A DNA stretch of 64,000 nucleotides from Pedobacter psychrodurus (GTDB lineage: Bacteria; Bacteroidota; Bacteroidia; Sphingobacteriales; Sphingobacteriaceae). This document shows positions 17,148-25,562 of the stretch, one piece after another. The notes beneath the pieces are model-generated. The model was given only the letters and a program-made list of their open reading frames with translations. It was not told where the DNA came from and ran no database searches. The position numbers and the translations under genes are program-made. Location of the stretch: contig NZ_SJSO01000020.1 of assembly GCF_004331735.1 (NCBI RefSeq), positions 1-64,000 of the forward strand. The letters run 5' to 3'. Each line of letters begins with the position of its first letter. Within the stretch, counting starts at the first letter, position 1.

Positions 17148-18387
17148 AAATGTAACCATTGCCGATCCGCAAAGTAAATTTAATAACCAACAATGCGATG
17201 TTCGGGTAGCTAATGGTAAAATTAAAAACATAGGTAAATTAATTGCCGATAAAAATGAAACCGTTTTTGATGCTCAGGGCGCTTTTTTAACGCCAGGTTT
17301 TTTCGATTTAAACTGTGTAGCAGGCGATCCGGGATTCGAAACTAAGGAAGATATTCAAACGCTTACTGCAACCGCAAAAGCAGGTGGATTTACTGGGTTG
17401 GCTTTATTGCCGCAAGCAAGCCCGGTTGTACAGTCAAAATCTCAGGTAGAATACATTATCAATAGGGCCAAAAACAACTTGGTTGATGTTTTACCTGTTG
17501 GTGCCATAAGCCAAAACCGTGAAGCAAAAGAGCTTGCCGAACTGTTCGATATGCAACAGGCTGGTGCGGTAGCTTTCTCAGATGGAGATAGAGCTTTGCA
17601 GGATGATGGGTTCATGAGCCGTGCCTTACAATATGCCAAAGGTTTCGATGCGCTTTTGATGGTTTATCCCGAAAATAAATCGATTGCAGGTAAATCGCAG
17701 ATTAATGAGAGCAAAAATAGTGTGCTTTTGGGCATGAAAGGTTTGCCTGCATTGGCAGAAGAGATGCACATTGCCCGCGATATTTTCTTGGCTTCGTATA
17801 ATGAAACCAAAATCCACATCAGCAATATTTCAACTGCAGGGGCAGTGGCGCTAATCCGTAAGGCAAAAAAAGATGGGGTTCAGGTTTCATGTGATGTAAC
17901 TGCACATCACCTGGTATTTACAGAAGAACTTTTAAGTGATTTTGATAGCAACTACAAGGTTAAGCCACCTTTACGTGGCAAAGCCGATGTTAAGGCTTTA
18001 ATTGCTGGTTTAAAAGATGGAACAATCGATGCCATTACTTCGCAGCACCGCCCAGAGGAAATCGAATTTAAAAATGTAGAGTTCGAAATTGCACACTACG
18101 GTATAATTGCCCTTCAAACTGTGCTGCCATTGTTATTAAAGGCTGGTTTGGATATTGCTTTAATTGCTGAAAAATTGGCTATTAATCCACGTAAATTATT
18201 AAATTTAGCTGTTCCAGTAATCGAAGAAGGGGCTGAAGCCAATTTTACTGTTTTCAACACGACAGAAAAGTGGTTGTATAATGCCGCAAGCAATCATTCA
18301 AAATCGGCAAACAGTCCATTATTGGGTACCGAGCTTACCGGAAAAGTAACTTTGGTTTATAATAATAATCAGTTTCAAATTAGCTAA
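17131..18387 (+). CDS. Dihydroorotase-like protein lacking metal ligands (PyrC' type)
   Basis: The 418-residue protein follows the dihydroorotase plan: N-terminal beta domain (MNLLVKNVTIADPQ), then TPGFFDLNCVAGDPGFETKEDI. In active enzymes this segment is DLHVHLRDPG-like; here both metal-binding histidines are replaced (N and V). The usual TDHAPH-type motif near the end is SQHRPEE, also altered, while DVTAHHLVF is kept. It is therefore probably catalytically dead and may act as a structural partner of aspartate transcarbamoylase, as noncatalytic PyrC' does in Pseudomonas. The start at 17131 gives the family N-terminus and overlaps the preceding gene. Confidence 0.85.
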   Translation: MNLLVKNVTIADPQSKFNNQQCDVRVANGKIKNIGKLIADKNETVFDAQGAFLTPGFFDLNCVAGDPGFETKEDIQTLTATAKAGGFTGLALLPQASPVVQSKSQVEYIINRAKNNLVDVLPVGAISQNREAKELAELFDMQQAGAVAFSDGDRALQDDGFMSRALQYAKGFDALLMVYPENKSIAGKSQINESKNSVLLGMKGLPALAEEMHIARDIFLASYNETKIHISNISTAGAVALIRKAKKDGVQVSCDVTAHHLVFTEELLSDFDSNYKVKPPLRGKADVKALIAGLKDGTIDAITSQHRPEEIEFKNVEFEIAHYGIIALQTVLPLLLKAGLDIALIAEKLAINPRKLLNLAVPVIEEGAEANFTVFNTTEKWLYNAASNHSKSANSPLLGTELTGKVTLVYNNNQFQIS

Positions 18388-18462
18388 AAGTCTAAAGACT
18401 AAAGCTGAAAGATCAAGATAATCATGATCTAATAATCCTTAAATCTTAAAAATCTTAATCCT

Positions 18463-19131
18463 ATGGATAATAGAGTAAAAAAAGCACTAAGTGCAGCCAT
18501 TAACAAGTATGCTGAGGTTTCGGCTACCAATGTAGAGGGTTTTGAAACCGAATTATTAGCTGCTTTTGAGCTGGATGTTAACTTCTTAGATAAAGCTACC
18601 GCTTTTGACGCCGTTTTCGATTCTCACCCGAAATTTGAAGAATTACGCGAAGTATTTTTCGATTTATTGATGGTGAATTTCTTTAGCAGTGATGTGCAGA
18701 AACTGGAAGACGATTACTTAGAAAGTGATGAGTGGGCGAATATCGAAGAAGAAACCATTGATAGAGGAACAGAACTCTTAAATCTTTTGCTTTACATTAA
18801 AGAGTGTAAGGATGAAGATTTAGATCCTGAGTTGGGCGATTTCCTAAAAGAATTTTTATTGGTAGAAGACGATGAGTTTCAAGATGAATTTGAGATTTAC
18901 GAAGAACTCATCAGCAACCAGCAGTTGGCAGAAAGTAGTGTAGAAGAGATTTGCAAAACAGCTGCGACTTTAAATATCAGCGAAGAAATGCAAGAATTAT
19001 TTGTACCTTTTATGGCTTTTTTCCTTGATGTAGAGGGGAGTGCTGAAACAACTAAAGAAATAATTCAGTATAGTAGTAACAAATCGTTCGATTCTGCTAC
19101 TTATATATTAATTACAACAATTAATAATTAA
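18463..19131 (+). CDS. Conserved-looking acidic hypothetical protein
   Basis: I do not recognise this 222-residue protein. It is strongly acidic (for example EDDYLESDEWANIEEET and VEDDEFQDEFEIYEEL), lacks a signal peptide or membrane span, and looks all-helical. It begins with a good ATG 76 bp after the dihydroorotase-like gene and ends 17 bp before the DUF4199 gene, so these probably form one transcript. Codon use matches its neighbours, so it is a real gene. No function can be offered. Confidence 0.75.
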   Translation: MDNRVKKALSAAINKYAEVSATNVEGFETELLAAFELDVNFLDKATAFDAVFDSHPKFEELREVFFDLLMVNFFSSDVQKLEDDYLESDEWANIEEETIDRGTELLNLLLYIKECKDEDLDPELGDFLKEFLLVEDDEFQDEFEIYEELISNQQLAESSVEEICKTAATLNISEEMQELFVPFMAFFLDVEGSAETTKEIIQYSSNKSFDSATYILITTINN

Positions 19132-19147
19132 ACTAAAATTTAAAATT

Positions 19148-19717
19148 ATGGACAAAAGTGCTCTTATTTCCAAATTAGCTATTAAAAATGGATTAATGCT
19201 CGCGGCGGTTTCGATAATTGTATCGTTAACCCTGCATTTTATAGACCCAGTGTTGATTTACACAAGTTTTGTGGCTCAGATAGGTATATTTATTTTATTC
19301 ATCGCACTATTAGTAGTGGTGGGAATAAACATCCGTAAAGAAATAGGTGGGTTTTGGACGTTTGGAGAGGCCTTTAAAGCTTTTTTAATCATCTCTCTTA
19401 TTCTGGCCTTAACCGCAACACTTTACAATGTGGTACTGATGAAATTTATTGATCCAGATCTTCCACAAAGAGCTGCTGCTGCTATCGAGGATGCACAGAG
19501 AGCTATGATGGAAAAATTCGGAATGGCTAGTGAGCAAATTGATGAGGCAATGGCTAAAGCTGGCAATATGCAAGAGAAACTTGAACCTAATTTTAAAAAT
19601 ATCTTTACAAGCTTTGGGGTTTCACTTGCATTGTATGGGGTTCTTTCTTTAATTCTTTCAGCTATTTTAAAGAAAAAACAACCCATTGTATTAGACTCGT
19701 TCCCAAAAGAATCTTAA
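19148..19717 (+). CDS. DUF4199 family membrane protein
   Basis: A 189-residue integral membrane protein with four predicted spans (about 13-33, 38-57, 76-97 and 155-175) and an Ala-rich amphipathic stretch at about 107-140 between spans 3 and 4 (AAAAIEDAQRAMMEKFGM). This layout is typical of DUF4199 proteins of Bacteroidota, whose function is unknown. It often lies upstream of a DPM1-type glycosyltransferase, as here (gene at 19844), which suggests a link to polyprenol-phosphate sugar synthesis. A terminator follows at 19736. Confidence 0.85.
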   Translation: MDKSALISKLAIKNGLMLAAVSIIVSLTLHFIDPVLIYTSFVAQIGIFILFIALLVVVGINIRKEIGGFWTFGEAFKAFLIISLILALTATLYNVVLMKFIDPDLPQRAAAAIEDAQRAMMEKFGMASEQIDEAMAKAGNMQEKLEPNFKNIFTSFGVSLALYGVLSLILSAILKKKQPIVLDSFPKES

Positions 19718-19735
19718 TTCTTTTATAAAATTTTG

Positions 19736-19788
19736 AACGTGCAGGTTTTGTCATTTAATTTGATGAAATTTGCACGTTTTAATTTTGA
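19736..19788 (+). terminator. Hairpin terminator after DUF4199 gene
   Basis: AACGTGCA at 19736-19743 pairs with TGCACGTT at 19771-19778, and pairing continues inward through G-T pairs (ggttttgtca against tgatgaaat). It is followed by TTAATTTT. It lies 19 bp after the DUF4199 stop and separates it from the glycosyltransferase gene, at least partly. Confidence 0.65.
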
Positions 19789-19843
19789 ACTGGATTTGGT
19801 TGGGAAAATCTCAAATCTCAGATCTCAAATCTCAAATCACTAA

Positions 19844-20794
19844 ATGGATATATCAGTTGTAGTACCCTTATTTAATGAAGATGAATCTTTGCCAGAATTA
19901 ACGGCATGGATTGATAAAGTGATGATTGACAATAATTTCAGTTATGAAATTATTTTAGTTGATGATGGTAGTACCGATAGATCCTGGGAGGTGATTGAAG
20001 CATTAAGACTTCAAAACCTTGCTATAAAAGGCATCAAGTTCAGAAGAAATTACGGTAAATCTGCAGCCTTAAATGTTGGTTTCGAAGCTACTCAGGGCGA
20101 TGTGGTCATTACCATGGATGCCGATCTGCAGGATAGTCCGGATGAAATTCCTGAATTATACCGCCGCATAAAGGAAGAAAAGCTTGATATCATTTCAGGT
20201 TGGAAAAAGAAACGTTTCGATCCGATCACAAAAACTATCCCAACCAAATTATTCAACGCCGCTACCCGTAAAATGAGCGGTATAGAACTGAACGATTTTA
20301 ACTGTGGATTAAAAGCTTACCGTAGCGATGTAATCAAAACCATCGAAGTTTATGGCGAAATGCACCGCTATATCCCTGTAATTGCCAAATGGGCTGGATT
20401 TAGTAAAATAGCTGAGCAGGTGGTAGAACACCGTGCCCGTAAATATGGCACAACTAAATTTGGTTTCAGCAGGTTTATAAACGGCTTTTTAGATTTACTC
20501 TCTATTTTCTTTGTGGGGAAATTCGGCAAGCGCCCGATGCACTTTTTTGGTTCATTAGGTGTTTTAAGTTTCTTTATCGGTATCATTATGGCGCTGTATA
20601 TTTTGTTCGAAAAGAAATATTTGATATGGCAGGGCTTAGCTTATCGCGATGTAACCGATCAACCTTTATTTTATTTATCACTGGTTGCCATTGTTGTTGG
20701 TTCCCAGATGTTCCTGGCAGGTTTTATTGCCGAACTATTATCGCGTAATGCACCAGAAAGAAACCAATACTTAATAGAAAAAGAACTTAAATAA
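19844..20794 (+). CDS. Family 2 glycosyltransferase, polyprenol-phosphate type (DPM1/GtrB-like)
   Basis: A 316-residue GT2 enzyme. The GT-A domain starts MDISVVVPLFNEDESLP, with ILVDDGSTDRSWEV, the metal-binding DADLQDSPDEIP near 90 and the acceptor-site motif LNDFNCGLKAYR near 150. Two C-terminal spans (about 226-250 and 270-295) anchor it in the inner membrane. Such enzymes move a sugar from a nucleotide to undecaprenyl phosphate for export to glycans. The next gene is another GT2, followed by a membrane protein; the spacer 20795-20862 is an imperfect palindrome. Confidence 0.92.
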   Translation: MDISVVVPLFNEDESLPELTAWIDKVMIDNNFSYEIILVDDGSTDRSWEVIEALRLQNLAIKGIKFRRNYGKSAALNVGFEATQGDVVITMDADLQDSPDEIPELYRRIKEEKLDIISGWKKKRFDPITKTIPTKLFNAATRKMSGIELNDFNCGLKAYRSDVIKTIEVYGEMHRYIPVIAKWAGFSKIAEQVVEHRARKYGTTKFGFSRFINGFLDLLSIFFVGKFGKRPMHFFGSLGVLSFFIGIIMALYILFEKKYLIWQGLAYRDVTDQPLFYLSLVAIVVGSQMFLAGFIAELLSRNAPERNQYLIEKELK

Positions 20795-20862
20795 GCCGAA
20801 AGACTAAAGCTTAAAGCATAAAGTGCTTTGGTCTTTAGTCTTTTAGCTTTCAGCTTCAAGAC

Positions 20863-21831
20863 ATGTTTTTCTCCATCATCATTCCACTTTATAATCGTCC
20901 TCAAGAAATTGACGAGCTATTAAACACCTTAACCAAACAAACCTATTTACAGTTTGAGGTTTTGGTTATTGAAGATGGTTCGAAAAACGATGCAAAGGCA
21001 ATTGTAGCTTCTTATGCAGATAAACTAGATATCAAATATTACTTCAAGGAAAATGCCGGACAGGGTTTCGCCCGTAATTTTGGTTTCGAAAGGGCTACAG
21101 GTGATTACTTTGTTATTTTCGATTCGGATTGTTTAATCCCAGCAAATTACCTCGAAACAGTTAAAAACTATTTGTACGAACATCATTTAGATGCTTATGG
21201 TGGTCCTGATGTGGCGCATGATAGTTTTACACCTGTGCAAAAAGCAATTAGTTATGCCATGACATCGCCTTTTACAACAGGAGGTATTCGCGGAAACAAA
21301 CAGCATGTAGGGCAGTTTCATCCACGCAGTTTTAACATGGGTGTTTCACGTCAGGCCTGGGAGAAGGTAGGTGGTTTTATCTTAACCAGATTGGGTGAGG
21401 ATATCGAATATAGCATCCGAATCCATGAAAATGGCTTCAAAATCGGATTGATTCCAGATGCAAAAGTTTACCATAAACGCCGGACAAGCTTTAGCCAGTT
21501 TTACAAACAGTTACATTTTTTCGGGAGGGCAAGAATCAATATTTACAAACATTTCCCAAAAGAATTAAAACTTGTACACTTTTTTCCAGCTTTGTTCACT
21601 TTAGGTTTTGGGTTCACTATTTTATGTAACTTTACATATCCTCCATTGGCATATGTTTGTAACTTCTTCTTATTGATTTACTTTATGTTGATATTTTTTC
21701 ATTCATGGTCTGTAAATAAATCGTTAAAAGTTGCATTTTTGAGCATTATATCTTCATTTATCCAATTAACCGCTTATGGTTTAGGATTTATACAGGATTT
21801 ATTTAAACGTGTGGTATTCAAACAACAATGA
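20863..21831 (+). CDS. Family 2 glycosyltransferase with C-terminal membrane segments
   Basis: The 322-residue protein begins MFFSIIIPLYNRPQEIDELL and shows FEVLVIEDGSKNDA, the GQGFARNFGFERATGDYF core, a DXD-like DSDC near 92 and the acceptor-side GEDIEYSIRIHENG (ED catalytic base region) near 185. Two or three hydrophobic stretches end the protein (about 240-275 and 285-305). Acceptor unknown; likely surface polysaccharide or glycolipid. Its stop overlaps the next ATG by 4 bp (ATGA), so they are translationally coupled. Confidence 0.9.
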   Translation: MFFSIIIPLYNRPQEIDELLNTLTKQTYLQFEVLVIEDGSKNDAKAIVASYADKLDIKYYFKENAGQGFARNFGFERATGDYFVIFDSDCLIPANYLETVKNYLYEHHLDAYGGPDVAHDSFTPVQKAISYAMTSPFTTGGIRGNKQHVGQFHPRSFNMGVSRQAWEKVGGFILTRLGEDIEYSIRIHENGFKIGLIPDAKVYHKRRTSFSQFYKQLHFFGRARINIYKHFPKELKLVHFFPALFTLGFGFTILCNFTYPPLAYVCNFFLLIYFMLIFFHSWSVNKSLKVAFLSIISSFIQLTAYGLGFIQDLFKRVVFKQQ

Positions 21832-22616
21832 TAAATTATCTAAAAGAAAGTACGTTCGCCGTTAATGATGTAATCCAAAAGGCATGGAGCATTACCAAGA
21901 AACACTATTTCTCGATTGCTACGCTATGTTTTTTGATGTTTATCACTGCAAGTGCATCGAGCTTAATGGCCTTTTTTATTAAAGATGTAAGCAAGGCATT
22001 GAGTGTAATCATGGTGATTATTTTTGTTCTGCTTTATTTTACGATCAATCTTTCGCTCTTTAAATACATTTTCCATTTAATGGATGATGAAGAAAATGAT
22101 GTGAAAATTGTTGATACGCTTCCAACCAGGCAACAGATTATTAGGTTCTTGGTCGCTACCCTTTATTTTGTAGGCTGTATCCTTGGCGTTTATCTGGTGG
22201 TAATTCTTGTTGCCTTTCCGTTTATTTATACTGGCATTAATGTGGCAATTGTTAAAAATGTGGCCATTTCAGTAGGTATTATTGCCATTTTTATCACTTG
22301 GTTAAGAATTTCATTCTTCCCGTTTTTTATCATCGATAAAGGGGCAACGCCTTTCGATTCTATTAAATTGAGCTTGGCCACAACCAAAGGGAATTTCACG
22401 AAGATTTTATTGCTATTGGTAATTTTAGGTGGTGGATACTTAATCTATTTGTTGCTAAACTACCTGCAATGGCCATTAATCGCTTTCATTGTAAATATTT
22501 TAAGCTCATTTATCATCGTTCCTTTGTCGAGTGTAGCTTTGACGGTGGCCTACCGTAAAATTTCGAGCGAATATAAAGGCGATGAGCATCCGGATATTTT
22601 ACATAATATCGTTTAA
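21828..22616 (+). CDS. Multi-span membrane protein of unknown function
   Basis: A 262-residue protein with about six hydrophobic spans (near 27-50, 58-80, 100-125, 130-152, 185-205 and 210-235). A short amphipathic N-terminus (FAVNDVIQKAWSITKKHYF) precedes the first span. The general look is that of the DUF975/glycerophosphoryl-diesterase membrane-domain class, but I cannot assign it firmly. It overlaps the preceding glycosyltransferase by 4 bp, so it probably serves the same glycan pathway or regulates it. Confidence 0.8.
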   Translation: MINYLKESTFAVNDVIQKAWSITKKHYFSIATLCFLMFITASASSLMAFFIKDVSKALSVIMVIIFVLLYFTINLSLFKYIFHLMDDEENDVKIVDTLPTRQQIIRFLVATLYFVGCILGVYLVVILVAFPFIYTGINVAIVKNVAISVGIIAIFITWLRISFFPFFIIDKGATPFDSIKLSLATTKGNFTKILLLLVILGGGYLIYLLLNYLQWPLIAFIVNILSSFIIVPLSSVALTVAYRKISSEYKGDEHPDILHNIV

Positions 22617-22716
22617 CCCCCAGCCCCTGAAGGGGAGTTAAAAATCAGATTTAAAATTTATGCAAAAAGAACAGAGCGGTAGAAAGGAAAAGTCCCCTTC
22701 AAGGGGGTGGGGCCTT
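22612..22716. repeat. Inverted repeat pair flanking the GH3 start codon
   Basis: A cccccagcccctgaagggga-type unit at 22616-22636 and an inverted relative at 22690-22712 (agtccccttcaagggggtgg) flank the ATG at 22660. The second copy is translated as KSPSRGWG. The same family encodes KSPLGDLG at the start of HisH. The pair could fold into a hairpin that places the start codon in the loop. Confidence 0.65.
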
Positions 22717-24207
22717 AAAGCAGCATTAAGTAAACCCTTTGCCGCGTTTGCAGTTTGGCAGATTAACAAATGGAAAAATAATGCCGTAAATGCTCAAAAT
22801 AACATACTGAAAAAGCTTATCAATGAAGCCAAACATACCGCGTTTGGGAAAGACCATCATTTTGCAGCCATCAAAACCTACGCTGATTTTAAAAAACAGG
22901 TTCGGGTTCAGGATTATGAAGGATTAAAGCCTTACGTAGATCGTGTGGTAGCAGGTGAAGCCGATGTACTTTGGAAAGGTAAACCACTTTATTTTGCAAA
23001 AACATCAGGCACCACTTCGGGCGTAAAATATATTCCACTTTCTAAAGAATCGATGCCCGAGCACATAAAAGCTGCCCGTAATGCCATTTTAACTTATATT
23101 AACGAAACGGGCAAGGCCGATTTTGTAAACGGTAAAATGATCTTTCTGCAAGGGAGTCCGGTTTTAAGTGTGAAACATGGAATTAATGTTGGGCGTTTAT
23201 CAGGCATTGTGGCCCACCATGTGCCAGCCTATCTGCAAAAGAACCGTCTACCTTCGTACGAAACCAATATTATTGAAGATTGGGAACAAAAAGTTGACGC
23301 CATAGTTGATGAAACCATCAATGAAAACATGACCTTAATTTCGGGTATTCCACCTTGGGTACAGATGTATTTCGATAAACTTTCTGAGAAATCTGGAGGT
23401 AAGAAAATTTCAGAAATATTCAGGAATTTTAATTTGTTTATATATGGTGGAGTAAATTTCGAGCCTTATCGTGCAAAAATTGAACAAAGTATCGGCAAAA
23501 AGATTGACGCCATCGAAACCTACCCGGCTTCAGAGGGGTTTATCGCTTATCAGGATTCGCAGAAAGATAAAGGCTTATTGTTATTAGCCGATGCGGGAAT
23601 TTTTTACGAATTTGTTCCTGCTGATGAATATTACAATGATGAGCCAACACGGTTATCGCTTGGGGATGTTAAGCTAGATACCAATTATGCACTGATTTTA
23701 AGTACCAATGCAGGTTTGTGGGGCTATAGCATTGGCGATACCATTAAGTTTGTTTCGAAAAATCCCTATAAAATCGTTGTAACCGGAAGGATTAAACACT
23801 TTATTTCTGCTTTCGGCGAACATGTAATAGGAGAAGAGGTAGAACAGGCAATTTTAAGTGTGGCCAATGAAGAACAAGTAGAAATTACAGAATTTACAGT
23901 TGCGCCTCAAGTTAATCCAGAAGCTGGCCAGTTGCCTTATCACGAATGGTTTGTAGAGTTTTCAGCTGCTCCAAAAGATATGGCTGCTTTTAGCAAAAAG
24001 GTTGATGAAGCTTTGCAAAAGAAAAATATTTATTACTTTGACCTGATTGAAGGAAACATCCTCCAGCCGTTGATTATACGTACTTTACAAAAAGAGGCTT
24101 TTGTAAACTACATGAAAAGTGAAGGGAAATTAGGTGGACAGAATAAAGTACCGCGTTTGAGCAATGACAGGAAACTGGCTGATGGGTTAGAGAAATATAT
24201 TGTTTAA
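22660..24207 (+). CDS. GH3-family acyl-amido synthetase-like protein
   Basis: The 515-residue protein belongs to the GH3 (auxin-responsive) adenylate-forming family found in plants and many Bacteroidota. Motifs are FAKTSGTTSGVKYIPLSKE (ATP-binding loop near 110), LFIYGGVNFEPYR near 268, ETYPASEGFIAYQD near 290 and the C-terminal lid HYHEWF-like (LPYHEWFVEF). It should ligate a carboxylate to an amine via an acyl-AMP; the bacterial substrate is unknown. The family N-terminus is MGLKAALSKPF-like, while here WGLKAALSKPF begins at residue 17, behind repeat-derived codons, so the annotated start is forced. Confidence 0.9.
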   Translation: MQKEQSGRKEKSPSRGWGLKAALSKPFAAFAVWQINKWKNNAVNAQNNILKKLINEAKHTAFGKDHHFAAIKTYADFKKQVRVQDYEGLKPYVDRVVAGEADVLWKGKPLYFAKTSGTTSGVKYIPLSKESMPEHIKAARNAILTYINETGKADFVNGKMIFLQGSPVLSVKHGINVGRLSGIVAHHVPAYLQKNRLPSYETNIIEDWEQKVDAIVDETINENMTLISGIPPWVQMYFDKLSEKSGGKKISEIFRNFNLFIYGGVNFEPYRAKIEQSIGKKIDAIETYPASEGFIAYQDSQKDKGLLLLADAGIFYEFVPADEYYNDEPTRLSLGDVKLDTNYALILSTNAGLWGYSIGDTIKFVSKNPYKIVVTGRIKHFISAFGEHVIGEEVEQAILSVANEEQVEITEFTVAPQVNPEAGQLPYHEWFVEFSAAPKDMAAFSKKVDEALQKKNIYYFDLIEGNILQPLIIRTLQKEAFVNYMKSEGKLGGQNKVPRLSNDRKLADGLEKYIV

Positions 24208-24217
24208 TAGCCAAATT

Positions 24218-24303
24218 TGTCATTGCGAGGAGGAACGACGAAGCAATCTTATTAAGCAAGCCAGATTGCTTCAGCTCGCTCAAGCTCAGCTTCGCAATGA
24301 CGG
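24218..24303. repeat. GTCATTGCGAGG palindromic repeat
   Basis: Opens with gtcattgcgaggaggaacga and gaagcaatctt and closes with the complement agattgcttc and cgcaatgacg. It is one of at least six relatives in the window. It lies 11 bp after the GH3 stop, where it could serve as a terminator or mRNA 3' end. Confidence 0.75.
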
Positions 24304-24372
24304 AGCTATAATTAGAGTAAACAAATAATAAAATGCTTAATTAAATTTTGAGCATCACGATATTAGAACGAT

Positions 24373-25533
24373 TTGAAAAGAATAACCATATTAGGTTCTA
24401 CAGGAAGTATAGGTACGCAAGCACTAGAAGTGGTAAGGGATCATCCTACAACATTTAAAGTTGTTGTATTATCTGCCTTAAAGAATTCAGCATTACTTAT
24501 TCAACAAGCAAAGGAATTTAAGCCAGCTATTGTTGTAATCTGTGATGAAAGCAAGTACAGCGAAGTTAAAAATGCTTTGTCTACACTAAATATTAAAGTT
24601 TTAGCGGGCGAAGCTGCTTTATCAGAAGTTGCCGCTTATGGTGATAGCGATTTGGTACTGACTGCATTAATGGGGTCGGTGGGATTAAAGCCTACCATTG
24701 CTGCCATAAAAGCAGGCAAGAATATTGCTTTAGCTAATAAAGAAACCTTGGTGGTTGCTGGCGAACTGATCACGGAACTGGCGGCTGAACATCAGGTTAA
24801 AATTTTACCAGTCGATTCGGAGCATTCTGCCATATTTCAATGTTTAGTAGGCGAGGAGCAGAATGAAATTGAGAAAATTTATTTAACAGCTTCCGGTGGG
24901 CCATTCTTAGGAAAAACAAAAGATTTCTTATCGACTGTAAAAAAAGAGCAGGCTTTAAAACACCCCAACTGGGTGATGGGGGCAAAAATCACTATCGATT
25001 CTGCATCCTTGATGAATAAAGGTTTGGAGGTAATTGAGGCAAAATGGTTATTTAATCTGGATGTAGATCAGATTGAGGTAATTGTTCATCCTCAGTCTAT
25101 AATTCATTCAATCGTTCAGTTTACCGATGGATCTATGAAGGCACAAATGGGTGTTCCGGATATGAAACTCCCTATTCAGTACGCTTTAAATTATCCTGAT
25201 AGGCTAAAAAACGATTTTAAGCGTTTTAACTTCTTAGATTATCCAAACTTTAGCTTTCAAACAGCAGACATGGAAACATTTCGGAATTTAAATCTGGCCT
25301 TTACTTCTTTAAGAAAAGGAGGGAATATGCCTTGTATTTTAAATGCTGCAAATGAAATTGTTGTTGAGGCATTTTTGAAAGATAAAATTGGTTTCCTGCA
25401 AATGAGCGATGTTATTGAACAGTGTATGGAAGAAATCAGTTTTGTTGAAAATCCACAATTGAGTGATTATTTAGAAACTGACAAACATAGCCGTATCTTA
25501 GCCGGCGAATTAGTAACAAAAAGTATAGTTTAA
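24373..25533 (+). CDS. dxr: 1-deoxy-D-xylulose 5-phosphate reductoisomerase
   Basis: The second enzyme of the MEP isoprenoid pathway (NADPH-dependent DXP to MEP). The 386-residue protein shows the NADPH loop GSTGSIGTQALEVV (8-21), ALANKETLVVAGE near 120, and the substrate/metal motifs PVDSEHSAIFQCL near 146 and the SASLMNKGLEVIEA block near 215. The start is a TTG (24373) directly at the family N-terminus KRITILGSTG; no ATG is available. It lies 29 bp upstream of rseP, so the two form one unit, a pairing common in bacteria. Confidence 0.97.
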   Translation: MKRITILGSTGSIGTQALEVVRDHPTTFKVVVLSALKNSALLIQQAKEFKPAIVVICDESKYSEVKNALSTLNIKVLAGEAALSEVAAYGDSDLVLTALMGSVGLKPTIAAIKAGKNIALANKETLVVAGELITELAAEHQVKILPVDSEHSAIFQCLVGEEQNEIEKIYLTASGGPFLGKTKDFLSTVKKEQALKHPNWVMGAKITIDSASLMNKGLEVIEAKWLFNLDVDQIEVIVHPQSIIHSIVQFTDGSMKAQMGVPDMKLPIQYALNYPDRLKNDFKRFNFLDYPNFSFQTADMETFRNLNLAFTSLRKGGNMPCILNAANEIVVEAFLKDKIGFLQMSDVIEQCMEEISFVENPQLSDYLETDKHSRILAGELVTKSIV

Positions 25534-25562
25534 CATCTAACATAAAAATTTTATAAGAGAAT

